Assembly (NCBI GenBank): GCA_016704345.1
Contig: JADJAH010000033.1
Span: 1-10,875 of the forward strand
Source: Ignavibacteria bacterium
Lineage (GTDB): Bacteria; Bacteroidota; Ignavibacteria; Tepidaquicellales; Tepidaquicellaceae
DNA length: 10,875 bases
Direction: 5' to 3'
The notes beneath the pieces are model-generated. The model was given only the letters and a program-made list of their open reading frames with translations, was not told the origin of the DNA and did not search any database. The position numbers and the translations under genes are program-made. This document shows positions 7,426-10,875 of this stretch, piece after piece (positions within the stretch are counted from its first letter, which is position 1; every line of letters begins with the position of its first letter).

Positions 7426-7935
7426 GGCTGTTATAATTAATGTCGAATAATACTTTGTGACTAGAGTCATCGTATCCGATGATGTAATGATCATTCACTA
7501 CCATTGCAGACTTTGGTGCGTTGTGTGCCGGATCCGTTAGCAAGTCTGCATGTTTCAGGAAACCAAGTGCGACAAGTTCCTGTAAGCCGCCTTGACAGTA
7601 TTGATAGATACACCTGCGACGCGTGCTATCTTGCCAAACGTGATCGTAATCGGTTTTGATAATGACCATTCAAAGAATCCCTTTTCGAATTCAAACGGCT
7701 GAGCATTGAACTTCAGATACGCGTACAGATAGAATGAGAACGCACACTTGAACGGCACGCTGTACATCACAGGGTGATGCTCATGGTCGCAAAGATCATA
7801 GAACGCACGAAGCTTTGCATTTTTGTGATGTGACTTTTGCCGGGTTTTGAATTGCCGCTCGGACTTTGCCAGTTGTTGTTGTTTGTACCTGAGTATGTGT
7901 TGGTACTCTTTGTTATTCAGTAAAAGCGCCTTCAT
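7394..7935 (-). CDS. Winged-helix DNA-binding protein, interrupted by one frameshift
   Basis: Two overlapping frames (126 codons from ATG 7935, and a second ending at 7394) make one 180-residue protein if a single G is restored at about 7579-7581. The reading then passes from Ser-Ile-Asn-Thr-Val-Lys-Ala-Ala-Tyr-Arg to Glu-Leu-Val-Ala-Leu-Gly-Phe-Leu-Lys-His, a textbook recognition helix, third helix and start of the wing (residues about 96-130). The N-terminus (1-45) is Lys/Gln-rich and probably helical; the middle is aromatic. Such winged-helix proteins act as replication initiators or regulators in plasmids and mobile elements. It overlaps the 89-aa gene by 23 bases and the polymerase-like gene by 32, so translation is coupled. 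The shift could be a mutation, a sequencing error or programmed. The first frame ends in the recognition region. Confidence 0.65.
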
Positions 7936-8182
7936 CTTCCAAGTCCTTTATTTTTTCATGAATTGTGTATTCGTCAACCCAGAACGGCGGGGTCCCTGAG
8001 AGTAATTTGTTCATCTTGCGGTGCATTCCAACTTTTTTCTTATCAAGGAATCCTTTGTTGTATTCTGTGATAAGTTCGAGCTCAATGCGTTTGAACTCTT
8101 TAAATATTTTTTCATAAACACTGGTGTCCCCGGGATCCGAGGTTTTAAGCTCCCAGTTGAGCTTTTTGATATTGGGTAACAT
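7913..8182 (-). CDS. First gene of the polymerase-like operon, unknown 89-aa protein
   Basis: An 89-residue ORF from ATG 8182 to TAA 7913. It is highly charged and predicted mainly helical: Lys-rich N-terminus, a Glu/Lys/Phe helix around residues 20-45, a Pro-Pro-Phe-Trp turn near 66-69 and an acidic C-terminus. No signal peptide or membrane segment is present and I recognise no family. It overlaps the winged-helix gene by 23 bases, which argues that it is translated and belongs to the same transcript. A promoter-like sequence lies 29 bases upstream. A role as a small accessory DNA-binding or adaptor protein is possible but only inferred from position. Confidence 0.6.
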   Translation of the reverse strand: MLPNIKKLNWELKTSDPGDTSVYEKIFKEFKRIELELITEYNKGFLDKKKVGMHRKMNKLLSGTPPFWVDEYTIHEKIKDLEDEGAFTE

Positions 8183-8210
8183 TTGTAATTATGTTTATTT
8201 ATTAAAATGT

Positions 8211-8238
8211 TTAATAGCATTTGACAGATGATTATCAA
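8211..8238 (-). promoter_or_regulatory. Putative promoter of the polymerase-like operon
   Basis: Read on the minus strand: TTGATA (8238-8233), a 16-base spacer, then TATTAA (8216-8211) preceded by TG at the extended -10 position. The operon's ATG is 29 bases downstream of the -10. It lies inside the first of two direct repeats. Confidence 0.45.
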
Positions 8239-8325
8239 AATTCAGAATGTCCAGTACACAGAATCTTGATCCATCAGTCTACATAAGTAATAGCATTTGA
8301 CAAACTGATCATCAAAAATCCAAAT
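8212..8325. repeat. Pair of direct repeats (iteron-like) upstream of the operon
   Basis: The units start at 8212 and 8288, 76 bases apart. Each begins with the identical 15-mer TAATAGCATTTGACA and continues with a related TGAT-x-ATCAAAA segment. Each unit contains TTTGA and TCAAA as inverted half-sites, and on the minus strand each has a -35/-10-like pair (the second is TTGATG, 17 bases, TATTAC). Possible roles are tandem promoters, operators for the winged-helix protein, or replication iterons. Confidence 0.55.
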
Positions 8326-8380
8326 AAGGATTGAGCATGCTGAGGGATACACATAATGAACTTGAATCAGGAAATTGCCG

Positions 8381-8449
8381 GCGAGCTATCGAAAAAGGGT
8401 AACTACCCGCGGCATTTTGACGTATGGTGCCAGCACCTTCGCGCGAGGT
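8381..8449 (+). repeat. Conserved intergenic element, copy B
   Basis: The same three blocks and spacing as at 5724-5792: GCGAGCTATCGAAA, 28 bases, TATGGTGCCAGCAC, 7 bases, CGAGGT. This copy can form an outer stem TGCCG/CGGCA (8376-8380 with 8410-8414), a GGGT-AACT-ACCC hairpin (8397-8408) and a CACCT/AGGTG hairpin (8434-8450). These stems differ from those in copy A, so the sequence blocks are better conserved than any one fold. It lies between the end of the McrC region and the operon promoter. Confidence 0.65.
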
Positions 8450-8577
8450 GGAGCAATTTGGATTTTTGTCCAAGTCAAGGAACAGGAATTTTACAGAGGC
8501 ATTGAATGACCAAGAAAATACGTCATAGATATAATTTGGATAATAAGGAAAAAAATGTTGGAGAGAGTAAGAGACTG

Positions 8578-8784
8578 CTAAATGAAATCATGCGACGCAA
8601 GACCTTGAACCGGCAACCAGTTGTCTTGAAAAACAGGATGTAACTTTTTGATCTGCTCAATGATCTTTTCCTCTGCGTGTTTGATATCTTCAAAAGTAAT
8701 GTCAATGTTCCTAACATCTATTCTCAAATTGTCTTGAATCATCTCTGAAGGAACTTCAAATGACACCGATCACTTGTACTCACT
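8578..8784 (-). pseudogene. mcrC: Detached C-terminal tail of McrC
   Basis: In the same frame as McrC, beyond its TGA at 8785-8787 and a second TGA four codons later, the frame is open for 62 codons (from GTG 8766 to TAA 8578). The product begins Ser-Phe-Glu-Val-Pro, contains Leu-Arg-Ile-Asp-Val-Arg-Asn-Ile-Asp-Ile and ends in an amphipathic helix (Ala-Glu-Glu-Lys-Ile-Ile-Glu-Gln-Ile-Lys-Lys-Leu). This pattern, a strand pair then a terminal helix, is what usually follows the Tyr-Pro of McrC proteins. It is most likely the rest of McrC cut off by two nonsense codons. Confidence 0.55.
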
Positions 8785-9951
8785 TCATTCCGAGCCTGAA
8801 GGATAAATCAAAAAGTACATTTTCTGCAGTTTTCGAATTAGCGCATAGCTTACCATTTGATAAATGTCTGTCTGGCTGACTCCTGCTTTCTTGTCATTGG
8901 CATCTTTACGAACTTTATATTTTGTATCTATGATGAGTTTATCCTTAAGATACATATCGTTTCTTATCTGAAAAACTTTCTCACCGTTATGACGCGCCAG
9001 GTAATCTGTGCTCTGTGAAAGAAATTTCATGTCAGGAAAGTGCTTATCAATAAAACCGAAGATGAAGTCCTCAAACACATACTCCATTGGCAACAGAAAA
9101 CAGAAATTGCGACTATGCTCATTGTGCATATCAATCACAAGATTCGACATAAACATCCTGCACAGCTCAAGTATGTGACCATGTTCTCCATATAATGAAT
9201 TCAACCTAACTTTGCTGCAGTCAGGCGCTGTGCATTGGATATCCGATACCTCATCAAGCAGGAAAAGGATCTCGTTCAGCTTTTGTCTGGTAATAAAATT
9301 ATTGCTAACCGCAAGAAGCCGTTTGCTCACATACTTTACAATTCTGTTGAACAAGTTGTCGTAAGCAAACGGCTCGTGAATGCAATGAAAATTTTGCCAT
9401 TTGCCTATGGAGAGATTGTGCTTTGTATAGTTGTCAAAAGAAAGCCTGCCTCTCAGGAAAGAAGTTTCTTCTTCGATAGTCTGGTATGACTGATACGGCT
9501 GTGGAAACAAAACTTCTTCAGTATGATTGGCAAATACATATATCATCAACTCAAGATAATCATCGAAATGAAGATCTGAAATGTTTGCAAACGAAAAGGG
9601 GAACCTGATCTTTCTGCAATAGCTCAGCCAGAAAATCAAATTCAAGTGCCAATTCCGGGATTCTTGTTTCTCCGATTCATCAAAGATCTTAGGCATGACT
9701 TCAATTCTGATATCTTCATACTGCATAGTCCCAACCAAATTGTGAGCCGTAATCTGGTTATCATGGCTGAAGCTGAAGAAACCCTGCTTCTGTACTTTTT
9801 CATTTGCTCTCTTCTCTTCAGTATTCTCTTCTTCAATATTATCAACATACTTATTCCTGTTCTTCCAGACATGTGAAAGATATTCAACAAGCTGCGGAAT
9901 CTTTTCAGAGTATTGTTCAAAGGATTCTGTCTCCCACTCCCGAAGTATCAT
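8785..9951 (-). CDS. mcrC: McrC-type nuclease subunit of an McrBC restriction system, truncated at the C-terminus
   Basis: 388 residues from ATG 9951. McrC proteins supply the PD-(D/E)xK endonuclease that joins the McrB NTPase motor to cut modified DNA. Seen here: a Leu-Arg-Gly-Arg-Leu-x-Phe motif (166-172), the family block His-Glu-Pro-Phe-Ala-Tyr-Asp-Asn-Leu-Phe-Asn-Arg (192-203), Met-Glu-Tyr-Val-Phe-Glu-Asp-Phe (289-296), and a nuclease core with Asp332, Asp342 and Lys344 in an Ile-Ile-Asp-Thr-Lys-Tyr-Lys strand, followed by Gln360-Thr-Asp-Ile-Tyr-Gln-Met. All catalytic residues are present. Two in-frame TGA codons remove about 60 C-terminal residues found downstream. The ATG overlaps by ATGA the end of the McrB frame, the usual mcrB-mcrC coupling. 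Activity is doubtful without an intact McrB. Confidence 0.85.
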   Translation of the reverse strand: MILREWETESFEQYSEKIPQLVEYLSHVWKNRNKYVDNIEEENTEEKRANEKVQKQGFFSFSHDNQITAHNLVGTMQYEDIRIEVMPKIFDESEKQESRNWHLNLIFWLSYCRKIRFPFSFANISDLHFDDYLELMIYVFANHTEEVLFPQPYQSYQTIEEETSFLRGRLSFDNYTKHNLSIGKWQNFHCIHEPFAYDNLFNRIVKYVSKRLLAVSNNFITRQKLNEILFLLDEVSDIQCTAPDCSKVRLNSLYGEHGHILELCRMFMSNLVIDMHNEHSRNFCFLLPMEYVFEDFIFGFIDKHFPDMKFLSQSTDYLARHNGEKVFQIRNDMYLKDKLIIDTKYKVRKDANDKKAGVSQTDIYQMVSYALIRKLQKMYFLIYPSGSE

Positions 9952-10428
9952 TCTGCAATGATCAGGTGATTCTCGGAAATGCCGGTGTCTTTGATCTTAA
10001 TGCCGGCTTCAATTAGAATCGATTGCAGTATTTAATGCTATGAGCATTTCTTTATGTGAGTTTACGAGATCATATCTTGGATACATTGATTCAAACTCAA
10101 ATCGTCTTCTAAGGGCTATGTCAAGCAACGCGATTGATTTATCTGCCGTATTCATGGTTCCGATTATGTGTAAGTTTGCCGGCACACAGAATTTCTCACC
10201 TGAGTACGGCAACTCAAGCCATATTTCATTTTTAGCTCCGATTCTTTTGTCATCTTCTATCAATGTTATGAGTTCTCCGAATACAGCAGAGATGTTTGCA
10301 CGATTGATCTCGTCAATCAAGAGTGCGCAACTGCTTCGGATCATTCTTTGCTTCTTCAAACTTCTTTCTCTTCGGTTATCAATTGAATCTTTGTAACATT
10401 CATCAAACGAGTTATATCCGGTAAGTTT
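9948..10428 (-). pseudogene. mcrB: McrB-type AAA+ NTPase, core fragment with frameshifts and no Walker A
   Basis: The open piece 10009-10359 holds Walker B (Leu-Leu-Ile-Asp-Glu-Ile-Asn-Arg-Ala-Asn), the Phe-Gly-Glu-Leu-Ile-Thr-Leu-Ile-Glu-Asp-Asp-Lys-Arg block, and the Gly-Thr-Met-Asn-Thr-Ala-Asp signature with the Leu-Arg-Arg-Arg-Phe sensor region, all diagnostic of McrB GTPases. The frame then stops at TGA 10009. A neighbouring frame continues (Ile-Glu-Ala-Gly-Ile-Lys-Ile-Lys-Asp) to a TGA at 9948 that overlaps the McrC start. Upstream, another frame reads Phe-Glu-Glu-Ala-Lys-Asn-Asp-Pro, the stretch expected just before Walker B, so a second shift lies near 10330-10350. No GxxGxGK(S/T) is visible upstream, and only about 30 codons separate Walker B from the next stop at 10429. 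I conclude the gene is broken and internally deleted. Confidence 0.75.
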
Positions 10429-10704
10429 TCAAAGCTTCGACACAAGCTTTAGAAAATCCCTTTCCTTAACTGAAACTGAAGCTGGCCGATAGATTCTTCT
10501 GACTTCATCTGCAATTAACGGTTTTATCCTCAATGAAACTTCACCAGCTGGTTTTTGTGAAACGTAATGAAATCTTATCTCTGAAACTTTATCAATTTCT
10601 AATCTTAATATTTGAGGAACTTTGCAAGGTCGAGCAAATCGGGACCAATAATGTCCGTATCTCTCGACTTTCTCTTCCATCAACGACCATTTGCTTTCCT
10701 TCAT
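10429..10704 (-). pseudogene. ORF fragment upstream of mcrB, possibly its N-terminal part
   Basis: 91 codons in the same frame as the McrB core, separated from it by a TGA at 10429-10431. The product is basic and compact (Val-Glu-Arg-Tyr-Gly-His-Tyr-Trp-Ser-Arg-Phe, then Glu-Ile-Asp-Lys-Val-Ser-Glu-Ile-Arg-Phe and a Pro-Ala-Gly-Glu-Val-Ser-Leu-Arg strand). I do not recognise it as the standard McrB N-terminal domain. The adjoining frame at about 10675-10730 (Phe-His-Lys-Tyr-Glu-Gly-Lys-Gln) reads well into it, which suggests yet another frameshift. It may be the specificity domain of this McrB, or a separate decayed gene. Confidence 0.4.
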
Positions 10705-10874
10705 ACTTATGAAACATCTTCTTGCTTGGACTTACCCTTTCCTTCGTATTAGTTGATTCATCATCTGTTATATTTGAAGGTCAGACCAAATACCATTACT
10801 TTCCGTGACAATAGAAGGGATTTGCTTTGCTTGGCTAATGGATGTTCAACAATTTCACCACAAGCATCGGATTT
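10675..10874 (-). pseudogene. Further coding remnants at the right edge
   Basis: A 37-codon open piece from the edge to TGA 10761-10763 (Gly-Glu-Ile-Val-Glu-His-Pro-Leu-Ala-Lys early, Val-Phe-Gly-Leu-Thr-Phe-Lys-Tyr at its end). It is followed in another frame by a Lys/Ser-rich stretch leading toward 10675. They look like successive parts of one broken minus-strand gene continuing beyond the window, but no family is recognisable. Confidence 0.3.
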
Positions 10875-10875
10875 C

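Noticed and set aside
8760..10431. In-frame TGA codons in the McrC and McrB frames (and at 1101) as evidence for a recoded TGA (Trp or Gly).
   Set aside because: Tryptophan is encoded by TGG throughout, the intact polymerase-like genes and the rest of McrC contain no internal TGA, and several genes in the window end at TGA. Frameshifts and TAA/TAG stops accompany the TGA stops, so ordinary decay is simpler.
1..10875. tRNA, rRNA, CRISPR array or transposase.
   Set aside because: No cloverleaf, no rRNA segments, no regularly spaced short repeats and no DDE, HUH or recombinase-like protein were found.

Overview
The window looks like an accessory, partly decayed region of an AT-rich bacterial chromosome or large element. 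Several broken genes start with signal peptides ending in a Phe-Ser-Gln type junction, and Shine-Dalgarno sites are weak. Both fit Bacteroidota or a neighbour such as Ignavibacteriota, but this is an inference, because no rRNA or other marker gene is present.

Left part (1-3440, + strand): a gene graveyard. After a partial ORF and a short unknown ORF come four small secreted-protein genes (about 661-1469, 1595-2195, 2331-2846, 3074-3439), each broken by frameshifts and stops. A 53-codon membrane-protein ORF lies on the minus strand at 2914-3075.

Middle part (3533-8182): the most interesting section. Two divergent, intact paralogues, convergently oriented (3770-5083 + and 6130-7425 -), carry the three core motifs of a family A (DNA polymerase I / T7 RNA polymerase-like) palm: a motif A resembling DYSQIELRVLAH, an O-helix-like R-x3-K motif B, and a motif C His-Asp. 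They lack an exonuclease domain, and the usual motif A glutamate (the Pol I steric gate) is Gln or His. The second copy is the last gene of a minus-strand operon (89-aa ORF, then a 180-aa winged-helix protein broken by one frameshift, then the polymerase). The first copy directly follows a broken fragment. A conserved non-coding element (core 69 bases, identical internal spacing) occurs on both sides of the operon, at 5724 and 8381, in the same orientation. GTCC-N7/8-GGAC palindromes cluster between the polymerase genes. Two promoter-like direct repeats precede the operon. Together these suggest a small mobile or replicative module built round an undescribed polymerase-like protein.

Right part (8578-10875, - strand): a damaged McrBC-type modification-dependent restriction locus. 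McrC (8785-9951) keeps its nuclease motif, but its tail lies beyond two in-frame TGA codons. McrB is frameshifted and no Walker A motif is visible. Further ORF fragments of unknown function lie upstream of it.

The two polymerase genes and McrC are intact over 390-450 codons while almost everything else is broken. The breaks therefore probably reflect real decay, though uncorrected sequencing indels cannot be excluded.
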